Below the pieces are notes generated by a model, which was not told where the DNA came from, did not search any database, and saw only the letters and a list, made by a program, of their open reading frames with translations. Source: Microvirga subterranea (GTDB lineage: Bacteria; Pseudomonadota; Alphaproteobacteria; Rhizobiales; Beijerinckiaceae). Taken from it: 64,000 nt of DNA. Both the position numbers and the translations under genes were made by a program. Within the stretch, counting starts at the first letter, position 1; every line of letters starts with the position of its first letter. The stretch spans positions 248,001-312,000 of the forward strand of contig NZ_QQBB01000006.1 in NCBI RefSeq assembly GCF_003350535.1. The letters run 5' to 3'. Positions 40,857 through 50,295 of the stretch are shown piece after piece.

Positions 40857-42497
40857 ATGCTCAATCTCTGGTACAAGAACGCGGTCATCTACTGCGTCGA
40901 CGTCGAGACCTTCATGGACTCGAACGGAGACGGGGTCGGCGATTTCGGCGGTCTCGCCGACCGGCTCGATCACATCGAGGCGCTCGGCGCGACCTGCATC
41001 TGGCTCCTGCCGTTCTATCCCACGCCCAACCGCGACAACGGGTACGACATCACGGATTTCTACGGCGTCGATCCCCGTCTCGGCACCCTCGGCGACTTCG
41101 TCGCCTTCGCGCACGCGGCGGAGGACAGGGGGCTGCGGGTCATCGTCGATCTCGTGGCGAACCACACGTCGATCGATCATCCCTGGTTCCAGCAGGCCCG
41201 GCGGGATCCGAACTCGCCCTATCGCGACTGGTACGTCTGGTCGGAGGAGAAGCCGAAGGACATTCACGAAGGCGTTGTGTTTCCGGGCGTGCAGGACACC
41301 ACCTGGACCTACGACGAGGTCGCAGGCGCATGGTACATGCACCGCTTCTACAAGCATCAGGCCGATCTCAACATCGCGAACCCGCAGGTGCGCGAGGAGA
41401 TCGAGAAGGTGATGGGGTTCTGGCTGCAGCTCGGCGTGTCCGGGTTCCGGCTCGATGCGGTGCCGTTCCTGATCGAGTATCGCGGCATTCCGGCCGATGA
41501 GAAGCCGAAGGAGGACCCGCACCAGTATCTGGTCGAGCTGCGCGACTTCGTCTCCTGGCGGCGCGCTGAGGCGATGCTGTTGGCGGAGGCCAACATCACC
41601 ATGGATCAGGTGGACGAATATTTCGGACCTTCGGGGGACCGGCTCCACACGATCTTCAACTTCATGCTGAACCAGCACCTCTTTCTGGCGCTGGCGCGCA
41701 GCGATGCGAAACCCATCCGCTCCATCATGGAGAAAACGCCGCCCATTCCGCCGAAGGCCCAATGGGCGAGCTTCCTGCGCAATCACGACGAGCTCGACCT
41801 CGGCCGTCTGTCGGATGCGGAGCGGCAGGAGGTCTTCGCGGCCTTCGGGCCCGATCCCGACATGCAGGCTTATGAACGCGGCATCCGGCGGCGTCTTGCC
41901 CCCATGCTCGGCGGAGACGAGCGGCGGCTCAAGCTCGCCTTCAGCCTCATGTTCTCGCTGCCCGGCACGCCGGTGGTCTGGTACGGCGACGAAATCGGCA
42001 TGGGGGACGATCTCTCGCTCAAAGAGCGCAACTCCGTGCGTACGCCCATGCAATGGTCCGACGAGCCCAATGCAGGATTCTCGACCGCGCCGGCGAGCCG
42101 TCTCACCCGCCCCGTCGTATCGGACGGGCGCTTCGATTATCGGAAGGTAAACGTCGTCGCGCAGCACGATCTCGACGGGTCATTGATGAGCACGGTACAG
42201 CGGCTCATTCGCACGCGCCGGGCGTGCCCGGAGATCGGCTGGGGCGCCTGCCGCATTCTCGAGACGGGGGAATCAAGCGTTCTCGCCCTGCGCTACGACT
42301 GGCGCGGCGAGACCGTCCTGCTGCTTCACAATCTGGCCGACAAGGCCATGAGCGTACGGGTGCCGGCCGACGGCGTCGGGCGGTGGCGTCCCCTGTTCTG
42401 CAACGGGGACGACCGCGACATGCACGATGCGTCCGCCCCGATCGCGCTCGATGGATACGGCTTCCGGTGGTTCCGGGCCGAGGGCGAGCGGCGTTAG
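40857..42497 (+). CDS. GH13 glycosidase, trehalose synthase-like
   Basis: A 546-residue alpha-amylase-family (beta/alpha)8 enzyme. Conserved regions are DLVANHTS, GFRLDAVPF with the catalytic nucleophile Asp (about 200), LLAEANI with the acid Glu (about 243), and LRNHDELDL with the third Asp (about 310). NGDGVGDFGGLADRLDHIEA near the N-terminus and TPMQWSDEPNAGFS are typical of the trehalose synthase / maltose-trehalose isomerase subgroup, though oligo-1,6-glucosidase activity is possible. No maltokinase domain is fused. Trehalose production would fit the stress theme of the region. ATG 40857 is close behind the SDR gene. Confidence 0.9.
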   Translation: MLNLWYKNAVIYCVDVETFMDSNGDGVGDFGGLADRLDHIEALGATCIWLLPFYPTPNRDNGYDITDFYGVDPRLGTLGDFVAFAHAAEDRGLRVIVDLVANHTSIDHPWFQQARRDPNSPYRDWYVWSEEKPKDIHEGVVFPGVQDTTWTYDEVAGAWYMHRFYKHQADLNIANPQVREEIEKVMGFWLQLGVSGFRLDAVPFLIEYRGIPADEKPKEDPHQYLVELRDFVSWRRAEAMLLAEANITMDQVDEYFGPSGDRLHTIFNFMLNQHLFLALARSDAKPIRSIMEKTPPIPPKAQWASFLRNHDELDLGRLSDAERQEVFAAFGPDPDMQAYERGIRRRLAPMLGGDERRLKLAFSLMFSLPGTPVVWYGDEIGMGDDLSLKERNSVRTPMQWSDEPNAGFSTAPASRLTRPVVSDGRFDYRKVNVVAQHDLDGSLMSTVQRLIRTRRACPEIGWGACRILETGESSVLALRYDWRGETVLLLHNLADKAMSVRVPADGVGRWRPLFCNGDDRDMHDASAPIALDGYGFRWFRAEGERR

Positions 42498-42542
42498 GCT
42501 CTACCGCATCACCCAGCGCCGTTGCCTTCCGCTCGCTCCGGC

Positions 42543-43280
42543 TCAATATTCCTGGCTGGTCGGCCGGAACAGAATCTCGTTCACGTCCACGTCCTCCGGC
42601 TGGCTCATGGCGAAGGCCACTACGCTGGCGAAGGACTCGGCCGGGATGGCGCTCTCGTATGCCTTCTGCATGGCTTCCGCGATGTCCGGCTCGGTGATGC
42701 TGTCGGGGAGTTCCGTCGCGACCATGCCGGGCGAGATGATGGTCGTTCGGATGTTGTAGGGCTTCACCTCCTGCCGCAGCCCTTCGGAGATGACCCGCAC
42801 CGCATGCTTGGTGGCGGAATAGACCGCGCCACCGGCCCGGACCTTGTGGCCGGCTACCGAGGACACGTTGATGATGTGGCCGCTCTTCTGCTCCTTCATG
42901 TAGGGGAGGGCCGCGCCGATGCCGTAGAGCACGCCCTTGATGTTCACGTCGATCATGCGGTCCCAGTCCTCGACCTTGCCGCGTTCGAGAGGCGAATGGG
43001 GCATGAGGCCGGCATTGTTGATGATCACGTCGATGCGCCCGTGTGACCGCACCGCTCCATCCACGAGCCGCTTGACCTGATCGTACTGCGTCACGTCCGT
43101 CTGCACCGCGGCATCGTCGCCCAGCGAAAGCTCCTCGGCTAGGGCCTGGAGCCTGTCGAGGCGCCTTGCGCCCAGCACCAGCCTGGCGCCGTCTCGGGCA
43201 AGGCGGCGCGCGGTCGCCTCGCCAAGTCCGCTGCTGGCTCCCGTGATGACGACCACCTTGTTGTCGATGCCCTGTGTCAT
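42543..43280 (-). CDS. short-chain dehydrogenase/reductase
   Basis: A 245-residue classical SDR: cofactor loop [12 protein letters not shown] (about 14-25), [13 protein letters not shown] (about 89-101), catalytic Ser in [10 protein letters not shown], and [10 protein letters not shown] (Tyr-x3-Lys). The Arg-containing [11 protein letters not shown] after the second strand favours NADPH. GGAGG lies 7 bases before the ATG. Together with the cupin gene upstream on the same strand (35-base gap) it forms a likely two-gene operon, often found as a unit in alphaproteobacteria. Substrate unknown. Confidence 0.93.
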   Translation of the reverse strand: MTQGIDNKVVVITGASSGLGEATARRLARDGARLVLGARRLDRLQALAEELSLGDDAAVQTDVTQYDQVKRLVDGAVRSHGRIDVIINNAGLMPHSPLERGKVEDWDRMIDVNIKGVLYGIGAALPYMKEQKSGHIINVSSVAGHKVRAGGAVYSATKHAVRVISEGLRQEVKPYNIRTTIISPGMVATELPDSITEPDIAEAMQKAYESAIPAESFASVVAFAMSQPEDVDVNEILFRPTSQEY

Positions 43281-43315
43281 GATCGAGCCTCCATCGTCGT
43301 TTCGGTTTCCTGACC

Positions 43316-43711
43316 TCAGCCCCGGTATTGCTCGTCCGTCACGTGCTCGAGCCAGTCGACAGCCTTACCGTCGAGCGCCTCCTGGATGGCGATGTGGGTC
43401 ATGGCCGTGGTGGGCGCCGCGCCATGCCAGTGCTTCTCACCGGGCTCGAACCAGACAACGTCCCCGGTTCTGATCTCCTCGATGGGGCCGCCCTCGCGCT
43501 GAACCCGGCCGCATCCTGCCGTGACGATCAGGACCTGACCGAGAGGGTGAGTGTGCCACGCGGTGCGGGCCCCGGGCTCGAAGGTGACCGCGTTGCCGGC
43601 GGCACGGGCCGGGGAGGCGGCCTGGAACAGCGGGTCGATGCGCACCACGCCGCTGAACCAGTCCGCCGGCCCCTTGCCAGACGGTTGCGATCCGCTTCGC
43701 TTGATCTCCAT
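43316..43711 (-). CDS. cupin-domain protein
   Basis: A 131-residue single-cupin protein. Motif 1 is [21 protein letters not shown] and motif 2 is [18 protein letters not shown], giving the His/Glu metal-binding set. Closest in type to the small cupins annotated as carboxymuconolactone- or mandelonitrile-lyase-like proteins, metal-dependent lyases or isomerases. AGGAGA lies 6 bases before ATG 43711. First gene of the operon with the SDR. Confidence 0.9.
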   Translation of the reverse strand: MEIKRSGSQPSGKGPADWFSGVVRIDPLFQAASPARAAGNAVTFEPGARTAWHTHPLGQVLIVTAGCGRVQREGGPIEEIRTGDVVWFEPGEKHWHGAAPTTAMTHIAIQEALDGKAVDWLEHVTDEQYRG

Positions 43712-43998
43712 CGGCCTTCTCCTGGGTTGATGGGGTGTCGGGATGATCTAGCGGGTGGGGCGCGGGGGAGTAGATGCGAAATGCGCATGGCCGAGGCTCG
43801 AACCCCTCCTAGACGTGGCTTCGGGGACAACGGGTCCCGTCGGCACGGGCATACCAATAATGGTCCGAGATAGCCTGAAGAGTTACTTGAAAGAGTTCCC
43901 ACGTCCCAGAGAATGACTGCGACGACCACTCCCGCTCGCATGCGGCCGCAGCGCAAAAGGATGCTGCGTGACGGTGCGGGCCGGCCGGGACAGGGGGC

Positions 43999-45075
43999 AT
44001 GCCGATGGAGAGAATCGCCGTTGCGACACTTGGCTTCGTACACAGGTTCCTGCGCAGGATCTGGCACTTCGCCAAGAAGGACGAGCGCCTGCAGTCCATC
44101 GCCTACCGGATCCGCAACAGCCGGGCCTTCAGCGACATCTCGCAGCATGAGAGGATGCTTGCCGACCATGTGCGGGTCGAGACCTACCACAAGGCGATCT
44201 GCAGGCACGTGCACGAAGGCGACACGGTGGTCGATCTCGGCACCGGCACGGGAATCCTTGCGTTCTTCGCCGGCCAGCAGAAGGCCAAGCAGGTCTACGC
44301 CATCGACCATTCCTCCATCATCGAGCTGGCGAAGACGCTCGGCGCGGCGAACAGGCTGGGAAACGTCTCGTTCCTGCGCATGCACAGCTCGCAGTTCGCA
44401 CCGCCCGAAAAGGTGAACGTGATCATTCACGAGCAGATCGGCGATGCCTTGCTCAACGAGGACATGGTTCGGAACATCTGCGAGTTGCGCGACAAGGTGC
44501 TGGCCCCGGACGGCATCATCCTGCCCGGCAGGTTCGAGCTGTTCGTCGAGCCTGCTCGCCTGAAGGAGACCCTGCGGGTTCCCTATCTGTGGGAGAACGA
44601 CATTCACGGCATCAGGTACGAAGCCGCCGAGGACTGGGTGCGGGCAAACGTCGAGAGCGTCCCGCAGAGCCGCAGGATCACGCCGGAGGACGTCGCGGAG
44701 TTCCTGTGCGAGCCCGAGAGCGTGCTCTCGCTCGACCTGCTGACCGCAAAACCGGACGGGGTGCCGAGACAGCTCACGTTCCGCAAGGTGGCGACGAAGT
44801 CCGGCTTCATGGACGGCTACTGCCTCTACTTCGACGCCCTGTTCGACAGCGAGGTCTCGCTCTCGACCAGCCCCTTCGCCGAGCGCACGCACTGGAACTG
44901 CCAGATCTTCCGCACCGAGCGCCTGTTCGTGCGGGAAGGGGATACGTTCGACGTCGTGTTCGACATTCCCAACGTCCGGGACGTCACGACATGGCGGATC
45001 AACCATAAGCTTGCGGCCCGTCAGGACGACTCGGCCGGGCAAGCTCCCGTCCCACTGCTCGCAGGCGTGCGGTGA
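43999..45075 (+). CDS. protein arginine methyltransferase (PRMT)-like SAM methyltransferase
   Basis: A 358-residue class I methyltransferase with the full PRMT layout. There is an N-terminal helical part with HERMLADHVRVETYHKAI, SAM motif I VVDLGTGTGILAFFA (about 77-91), and the acidic 'double-E' loop as IIHEQIGDALLNEDM (about 141-155). A beta-barrel half then contains the THW loop ERTHWNCQIF (about 295-304). The THW loop is specific for PRMTs, which methylate arginine in proteins and are mainly eukaryotic. In the double-E loop the first Glu is present (HEQ) and the second is in NED. AGGGGG favours the internal ATG 44005. Function in bacteria unknown; no substrate protein adjacent. Confidence 0.85.
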   Translation: MPMERIAVATLGFVHRFLRRIWHFAKKDERLQSIAYRIRNSRAFSDISQHERMLADHVRVETYHKAICRHVHEGDTVVDLGTGTGILAFFAGQQKAKQVYAIDHSSIIELAKTLGAANRLGNVSFLRMHSSQFAPPEKVNVIIHEQIGDALLNEDMVRNICELRDKVLAPDGIILPGRFELFVEPARLKETLRVPYLWENDIHGIRYEAAEDWVRANVESVPQSRRITPEDVAEFLCEPESVLSLDLLTAKPDGVPRQLTFRKVATKSGFMDGYCLYFDALFDSEVSLSTSPFAERTHWNCQIFRTERLFVREGDTFDVVFDIPNVRDVTTWRINHKLAARQDDSAGQAPVPLLAGVR

Positions 45076-45216
45076 GGCTCCAAGCATGGCCTCCCGGGCA
45101 TACCCCTTGATGGTGAGTTAGCGCACGGGGCTTGCGGTCCTATGATCCTCCGAGGCGATGCTCCGACGGAGCATCGCGCGGGCATTCCGGCGGGATGTGG
45201 ATTGCAGGAGGCTTCC

Positions 45217-45636
45217 ATGACGACCGAAAGTGAAAACGTCGCGCGTCTCAAACAGGCCTATGCGCAATGGTCGGGCCAGAAGGGCGCCGATTGCCAGTGC
45301 TGGATGGACCTCATGGCCGAGGATGTCTCGCTCGGCTCCCTCGCGGACGGGGCGCCCGAAATGTCGTTCTCGGCGCCCCGCAGCAACAAGGACCAGATCC
45401 TCGATTACCTGAACGAGCTGACGCGCGACTGGGACATGCTGTCCTTCGACATGGAAGACTTCATCGCCCAGGGCGACCGCGTCGTCGCGATCGGCCGGGT
45501 GGCCTGGCGCAACAAGGCGACGGGCAAGATCGCCGACACGCCGAAGATCGACGTGTGGCGCTTCCGCGACGGGAAGGCGGTCGACTTCATCGAGTTCTAC
45601 GACACCGCCCGGTCCTTCGAGGCGGCGAGGCCATAG
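45217..45636 (+). CDS. SnoaL/NTF2-like protein
   Basis: A 139-residue cone-fold protein: VARLKQAYAQWSGQKGADCQ, then LMAEDVSLGSLADG, and the closing strands IDVWRFRDGKAVDFIEFYD. It is the typical ketosteroid-isomerase-like fold of SnoaL proteins; catalysis cannot be assigned. CAGGAGG lies 6 bases before ATG 45217. Monocistronic, converging with the PepSY gene 18 bases away. Confidence 0.85.
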   Translation: MTTESENVARLKQAYAQWSGQKGADCQCWMDLMAEDVSLGSLADGAPEMSFSAPRSNKDQILDYLNELTRDWDMLSFDMEDFIAQGDRVVAIGRVAWRNKATGKIADTPKIDVWRFRDGKAVDFIEFYDTARSFEAARP

Positions 45637-45654
45637 CGTCGGGCGAATCCCGGA

Positions 45655-46602
45655 TCAGGGCTCACCGAGGGCGCCCTGCGTCCTCAGGCGCTGCCGGCGG
45701 ACGCCGGGCTGGGGCCTGCGCAGCTTGCGGCGCGCCCAGATCCAGATGCCGGTGACGAGCAGTCCCATGAGGGCCACCGAGGTGATCAGGTTGAGAGCGG
45801 GGAGGACCGGGCCGCCCCAGGTTCCTTCGTGGATCAGGCGCGGCCAGTTCCGGCCGCCCGGCAGAGCCCCGTCGCGGGTGAGCGTGTAAGTCTTCATCTC
45901 GCCATCCTCGAGCAGGCGCGCCACGAGGTTCCGGCCGATGGGGCGGATCCAACCCAGTCCCGACAGGTCGTGGTCCTTGCCCAGGACGCGCACAGCCTCG
46001 ATGAGGGGCAGCGGAGGGCCGGCAGCGGCCGGAGGCGCAGGAGAGGCCGGGGTGAGCGTGACCCCGATCGCCAGCAGCAGGCCCGTGAGCGGGCTGAGGA
46101 TGACGAGCGGCAGGATCCCCCAGCCGAAGCCCTTGTGCCAGCCCGACAGGGTGTTGCGCAGCCTCGGCCAGCCCATGAAGGTTCCGAGGACGATCAGTAC
46201 CAGCATCGCCACCGTGGAGGCGATGACCAGCCAGCCCGCGTCGAAGATCAGGCGTTCGTGCACCTGACGGGCGACGCCGAAGAGGTCCGACAGGGTGGTG
46301 GCTTGCGCGGCCGGCGCACCGGTTGCGAGGTCCACCTCCGCGACGCCCCCCGGAATTCCGCCGCGGACCGTGAGCGTACCCTCGTGGGGACGCAGGAAAA
46401 GCGCCCGCGCGGCGCCCTGCGGATCGTGCCGCTGGAGCACGCCTTCGATCGTCGCGACCGTGACCGAGCCCGGCGCCACCGAGCCCTGGACCACCAGCGG
46501 CTCGACCGACAGGATCAGGCCCGTGGCGATGACGGCGGCGAGCGGCAGCCCGAAGATCAGCGCCACCCACCGGTGCAGCCGCAACAGCAAAGCTTTGTTC
46601 AT
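45655..46602 (-). CDS. PepSY-associated transmembrane protein
   Basis: A 315-residue inner-membrane protein with about four helices: RWVALIFGLPLAAVIATGLI, WLVIASTVAMLVLIVLGTFM, GILPLVILSPLTGLLLAIG, and SVALMGLLVTGIWIWA. The family hallmark LHRWVALIFG at the N-terminus and LSGWHKGFGW in the middle are present. Relatives are linked to siderophore uptake and iron reduction, or to sulfite/quinone-type redox complexes. The frame stays open far upstream to 47547, but the true start is ATG 46602. Not next to a TonB receptor, so the role is open. Confidence 0.87.
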   Translation of the reverse strand: MNKALLLRLHRWVALIFGLPLAAVIATGLILSVEPLVVQGSVAPGSVTVATIEGVLQRHDPQGAARALFLRPHEGTLTVRGGIPGGVAEVDLATGAPAAQATTLSDLFGVARQVHERLIFDAGWLVIASTVAMLVLIVLGTFMGWPRLRNTLSGWHKGFGWGILPLVILSPLTGLLLAIGVTLTPASPAPPAAAGPPLPLIEAVRVLGKDHDLSGLGWIRPIGRNLVARLLEDGEMKTYTLTRDGALPGGRNWPRLIHEGTWGGPVLPALNLITSVALMGLLVTGIWIWARRKLRRPQPGVRRQRLRTQGALGEP

Positions 46603-46836
46603 GAGGGACCACCCGCAGCAGGTGAGGAAGGACAAGTTCCGTATCTCTGTATCGGCGCATCGCCTGACGGCTTCAAGTGAAGGTTCGGTAATGTTGCGGC
46701 GGCGGGTTCGGTTCCCCTTGCTTCGCGGCGGCGCGGTCGGGAAGAATGCGGCCACGGTGCAGGAACGGTCCGCCGAAGGGATCCCGCGCCGTCCCGACCG
46801 CTTCGACTTCAACGACATCTTGAGAGGACGACCGCT

Positions 46837-47493
46837 ATGCCGGCCAAGCGCATCATGTGTTTCGGGGACTCCCTGACCTGGGGGTGGAATCCAACCGAGG
46901 CGGGCGTGCCGGTGGAGCGGTACCCGCGCCACGAGCGCTGGACCGGAATCATGGCGGCCGAACTCGGGGAGGGGTTCGAGATCGTCGAGGAAGGGTTGAG
47001 CGGCCGGACCACCAACGTGGACGACCCGACCGATCCGCGCCTCAACGGCGCCGCCTACCTGCCGTCCGCGCTGGCCTCTCACCTGCCGCTCGACCTCGTC
47101 GTCATCATGCTCGGCACCAACGACACGAAGGCGCTCTTCAACCGCACGCCTTTCGACATCGCGGTGGGGGCGGGGATCCTGCTCACGCAGGTCATGACCT
47201 CGGCGGGCGGAGTCGGCACCATCTACCCGGCCCCGCGGGCGATGCTCGTCGCCCCGCCGCCATTGGCCGAGATGCCGACTCCTTGGTTCGCCGAGCTCTT
47301 CAAGGACGGTCGGGAAAAGACGATGGAACTCGCCGGGAAGTATCGTTCTCTGGCGCAGTTCCTCAACGTCCCGTTCTTCGACGCGGGCGAGGTGATTGCG
47401 ACCGAAGGGATCGACGGCATTCACTTCTCCGCGCAGAACAACGCGGTTCTCGGCCGGGCTATGGCCGAAAAGGTGAGGTCGCTGTTCGCCTGA
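46837..47493 (+). CDS. SGNH/GDSL-family esterase
   Basis: A 218-residue hydrolase with the complete SGNH set: Ser in IMCFGDSLTWGW (about 11-14), Gly in EEGLSGRTT, Asn in IMLGTNDTK, and Asp/His in GIDGIHFSAQ. It matches the arylesterase/lysophospholipase group (close to Mycobacterium-type acyltransferase/esterase). No signal peptide, so cytoplasmic. GAGAGGAC precedes ATG 46837. Monocistronic, followed after 95 bases by exoD. Confidence 0.93.
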   Translation: MPAKRIMCFGDSLTWGWNPTEAGVPVERYPRHERWTGIMAAELGEGFEIVEEGLSGRTTNVDDPTDPRLNGAAYLPSALASHLPLDLVVIMLGTNDTKALFNRTPFDIAVGAGILLTQVMTSAGGVGTIYPAPRAMLVAPPPLAEMPTPWFAELFKDGREKTMELAGKYRSLAQFLNVPFFDAGEVIATEGIDGIHFSAQNNAVLGRAMAEKVRSLFA

Positions 47494-47587
47494 CGACCCT
47501 GCAGGGCGGGGAACCCATGCGGCGTTGGCGCGTCGTTCCCGTCTCAAGGATCACAGCGCCGCCCGCAGCCGAACCGTTTTTCCGCCC

Positions 47588-48196
47588 ATGAGCCAACGTC
47601 ACGACGAGCCCGTCTCCGAAACGGTGTCGAAGCTGAACCGCCTGCTGCCGCCGCGGCCGCGCCTGGAGGACCTCGTGGACGCGCTCGGCAAGCGCGCCTC
47701 GGGCCTCGTGCTCGCCGTCGTGGCCGTGCCGGCGATCATCCCGAGCCCCGGCCTTCCGGTCGGCTTCGTGTTCGGCAGCATCCTGGCGCTGGTGGCGCTC
47801 AGCATGGTGTTCGGCAGGGACAAGCCCCGGATCCCGGCCTGGCTCGGGCGGATGCATCTCAAGCCGTCGGTCGTCGATCTCCTGACCTCCCGCGGCCCGG
47901 CCCTGCTCCGGCGGGTGGAGCGGCACCTGAGGCCCCGCGCCGGATCCTTCCTGTCCGCGTCCAGCATCCGCCTGCTGGGACTGGTCAGCGTGCTGATGGG
48001 CGTGCTGATCGCGCTGCCGATCCCGTTCGGCAACACCCTGCCGGGCTTCTCGGTCCTCCTGATGGGGCTCGGGCTCGCCGCCCGGGACGGGCTTGCGGTC
48101 CTCGGCTCGCTCATTCTCGCGGCGGTCGCGACCGGCGTCTCGGTCGCGCTCGGCTGGGCCGGCTACTGGGCCGCGGCGCGCATGTTTGCCGCGTGA
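47588..48196 (+). CDS. exoD: ExoD family membrane protein
   Basis: A 202-residue integral membrane protein: SGLVLAVVAVPAIIPSPGLP is the family core, then LIALPIPFGNTLPGFSVLLM and the C-terminal GVSVALGWAGYWAA. ExoD was found in Sinorhizobium meliloti as a gene affecting exopolysaccharide and nodule invasion; its molecular role is unresolved. No other exopolysaccharide gene is nearby. No clear Shine-Dalgarno sequence before ATG 47588. Confidence 0.92.
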   Translation: MSQRHDEPVSETVSKLNRLLPPRPRLEDLVDALGKRASGLVLAVVAVPAIIPSPGLPVGFVFGSILALVALSMVFGRDKPRIPAWLGRMHLKPSVVDLLTSRGPALLRRVERHLRPRAGSFLSASSIRLLGLVSVLMGVLIALPIPFGNTLPGFSVLLMGLGLAARDGLAVLGSLILAAVATGVSVALGWAGYWAAARMFAA

Positions 48197-48279
48197 GCCT
48201 CGGATCGTCCGCCCGATGGCCTTCCTGCCAGTCGCTTGAGCCTCGGTGCGGCACGCCATAGGGTCCACGGCTCCCGATT

Positions 48280-49518
48280 ATGAGAATCGATCCGACCATG
48301 AACGACGTCCAGGCTCCTCAGGTGCCGACAATACCCCAAGGCCGGCCAGGAGAGGTCTTCGCGGCCTTCCTCAAGCTCGGCCTGACCTCCTTCGGCGGCC
48401 CGGTGGCGCATCTCGGCTATTTTCGGGACGAGTTCGTGGTCCGCCGCCGTTGGCTGGATGAGCGGGCCTATGCGGATCTCGTGGCTCTGTGCCAGTTCCT
48501 GCCCGGCCCGGCCTCGAGCCAGGTCGGCATGGCGGTCGGTCTATCCCGCGCGGGCTATCGTGGCGCGCTCGCCGCCTGGACGGCCTTTACGCTCCCTTCG
48601 GCCATCGCCCTGGTGCTGTTCGCCTATGGAGTCGGCTTCTTGGGCGAGACCTTCGGTTCCGGCTGGCTGCACGGCCTTAAGGTGGCGGCCGTGGCGGTGG
48701 TGGCGCTGGCCGTGCTCGGCATGGCCCGGTCCCTGACGCCGGACCGGGAGCGCGCCACCCTGGCCGTCGCGGCCGCCGCCGTGACGCTCGCCTTTCCATC
48801 GGCCTGGGGACAGATCGGCGCCATCGTGCTCGGCGGCCTCGTCGGGGTCTCCCTGCTGCGGGGAGGGGGGCCGGCCGATCACGTGGCGCTTCCCCTGTCG
48901 GTGAGCCGGCGAGCCGGCACAGCCGCCCTCGTGGCCTTCTTCGCCCTGCTCGCCGGCCTGCCGCTCCTGGCGGCCGCCACGGGCAGCCAGAGCATCGCCC
49001 TGGTCGACGCCTTCTACCGGGCCGGTTCACTCGTCTTCGGCGGCGGCCACGTGGTGCTGCCGCTGCTCCAGGCCGAGGTGGTGCCGCCCGGCTGGGTGAC
49101 GAACGATGCGTTTCTTGCGGGCTACGGCGCCGCCCAGGCGGTGCCGGGGCCGCTCTTCACCTTCGCGGCCTATCTCGGCGCCGTGATGGATCCGGAGCCG
49201 AACGGCTGGGCCGGGGCGGCCCTGTGCCTCGTCGCCGTATTCGTTCCGTCCTTCCTCCTGGTCGTCGGGGCTCTGCCTTTCTGGGAGGAACTGCGGCGCA
49301 GGCCGGTGGCGCAATCGGCCCTGAGGGGCGTCAATGCCGCCGTGGTCGGCCTGCTTCTCGCAGCCCTCTACCATCCGGTCTGGACGGCGGGCATCCTGAA
49401 CGGCGGCGACTTCGCGCTGGCGGCGAGCGCGTTCCTGCTGCTGTTCATGTGGCGCGCGCCACCGTGGCTGGTGGTGATCCTGTGCGCTGTCGGCGGCGCG
49501 CTCCTTGCAACCCTTTGA
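48280..49518 (+). CDS. chrA: chromate transporter ChrA
   Basis: A 412-residue membrane protein made of two homologous CHR domains (long-chain type), about ten helices. Signatures are FLKLGLTSFGGPVAHLGYF and LVALCQFLPGPASSQVGMAV in the first domain, and FGGGHVVLPLL with GYGAAQAVPGPLFTFAAY in the second. ChrA exports chromate using the membrane potential and is also found in organisms without chromium exposure. No chrB regulator is adjacent. Start is ATG 48280 or 48298; neither has a strong ribosome site. Confidence 0.95.
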   Translation: MRIDPTMNDVQAPQVPTIPQGRPGEVFAAFLKLGLTSFGGPVAHLGYFRDEFVVRRRWLDERAYADLVALCQFLPGPASSQVGMAVGLSRAGYRGALAAWTAFTLPSAIALVLFAYGVGFLGETFGSGWLHGLKVAAVAVVALAVLGMARSLTPDRERATLAVAAAAVTLAFPSAWGQIGAIVLGGLVGVSLLRGGGPADHVALPLSVSRRAGTAALVAFFALLAGLPLLAAATGSQSIALVDAFYRAGSLVFGGGHVVLPLLQAEVVPPGWVTNDAFLAGYGAAQAVPGPLFTFAAYLGAVMDPEPNGWAGAALCLVAVFVPSFLLVVGALPFWEELRRRPVAQSALRGVNAAVVGLLLAALYHPVWTAGILNGGDFALAASAFLLLFMWRAPPWLVVILCAVGGALLATL

Positions 49519-49640
49519 GCCGATGGAGCGTGAAGGTACGTCGGCAATGGGTAGGCCGAACCCGCCGGGCTTCCATTCCGGCCGCCGGGCGGCCATATCC
49601 TGCTGCCGCCTTCCATCGGCCGCAAACCGGAGCCCGCATC

Positions 49641-50171
49641 ATGTCGAACGACGATCCGCGTCAGCCGCCCGTCCTGGATGAGGAGACCATCGCGTTCGCG
49701 CAACGGGTCTTCCAGCATGTCCGGGCCGGGGATGCAGAGGCTCTGGCACCTCTGTTGGACATGGGACTTCCTCCAAACCTGCGCAACGAGAAGGGCGACA
49801 GCCTGCTCATGCTGGCCTGCTATCACGGCCACGCGGAGACGGCCGCGCTCCTTCTCCGGCACGGAGGCGATCCGGAACTGGCAAACGACAGGGGGCAGAC
49901 CCCGCTCGCAGGCGCGGCCTTCAAGGGCGACGCGGGGATCGTCCGCCTGCTCCTCGACTACGGCGCGCAGATCGATGCCAGCGGACCGGACGGCCGCACG
50001 GCGTTGATGATCGCCGCCATGTTCAACCGGACCGACATCGTCGAGATACTCGTCGCCGGCGGAGCGGACGTCCACCTCCGCGATGCGCAAGGCCTCTCGG
50101 TCGAAGAGGCGGCCCGCAGGATGGGTGCCCCCGACACGCCCGCGCAGATCGCCCGGCTGTCGCGGGCGTGA
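49641..50171 (+). CDS. ankyrin-repeat protein
   Basis: A 176-residue protein with about four ankyrin repeats after a helical lead (QRVFQHVRAGDAEALAPLLD): NEKGDSLLMLACYHGHAETA, NDRGQTPLAGAAFKGDAGIV, GPDGRTALMIAAMFNRTDIV, and AQGLSVEEAARRMGAPD. The consensus DGRTALM...A.......IV..LL..GA is clear. Such proteins mediate protein contacts; in bacteria some sit next to catalase genes and aid haem/ROS defence, but here no catalase is adjacent. ATG 49641 chosen since similarity begins there. Confidence 0.9.
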   Translation: MSNDDPRQPPVLDEETIAFAQRVFQHVRAGDAEALAPLLDMGLPPNLRNEKGDSLLMLACYHGHAETAALLLRHGGDPELANDRGQTPLAGAAFKGDAGIVRLLLDYGAQIDASGPDGRTALMIAAMFNRTDIVEILVAGGADVHLRDAQGLSVEEAARRMGAPDTPAQIARLSRA

Positions 50172-50295
50172 GGAGGCGCCGCGGTTTCCTCGCGTTGGCC
50201 CCGAGAGGCCCGTTAATCCTAATTTCGGGAAGTCCCGCAACCCTTCGCCAACCCTGCTAGCTTCGGCCCCGTCGATGTCATCCGTGGCGTGAGGG

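Noticed and set aside
46603-47547. In-frame extension of the PepSY gene upstream of ATG 46602.
   Set aside because: It lies antisense to the SGNH esterase gene and has no PepSY features; the family N-terminus LHRW begins at 46602.
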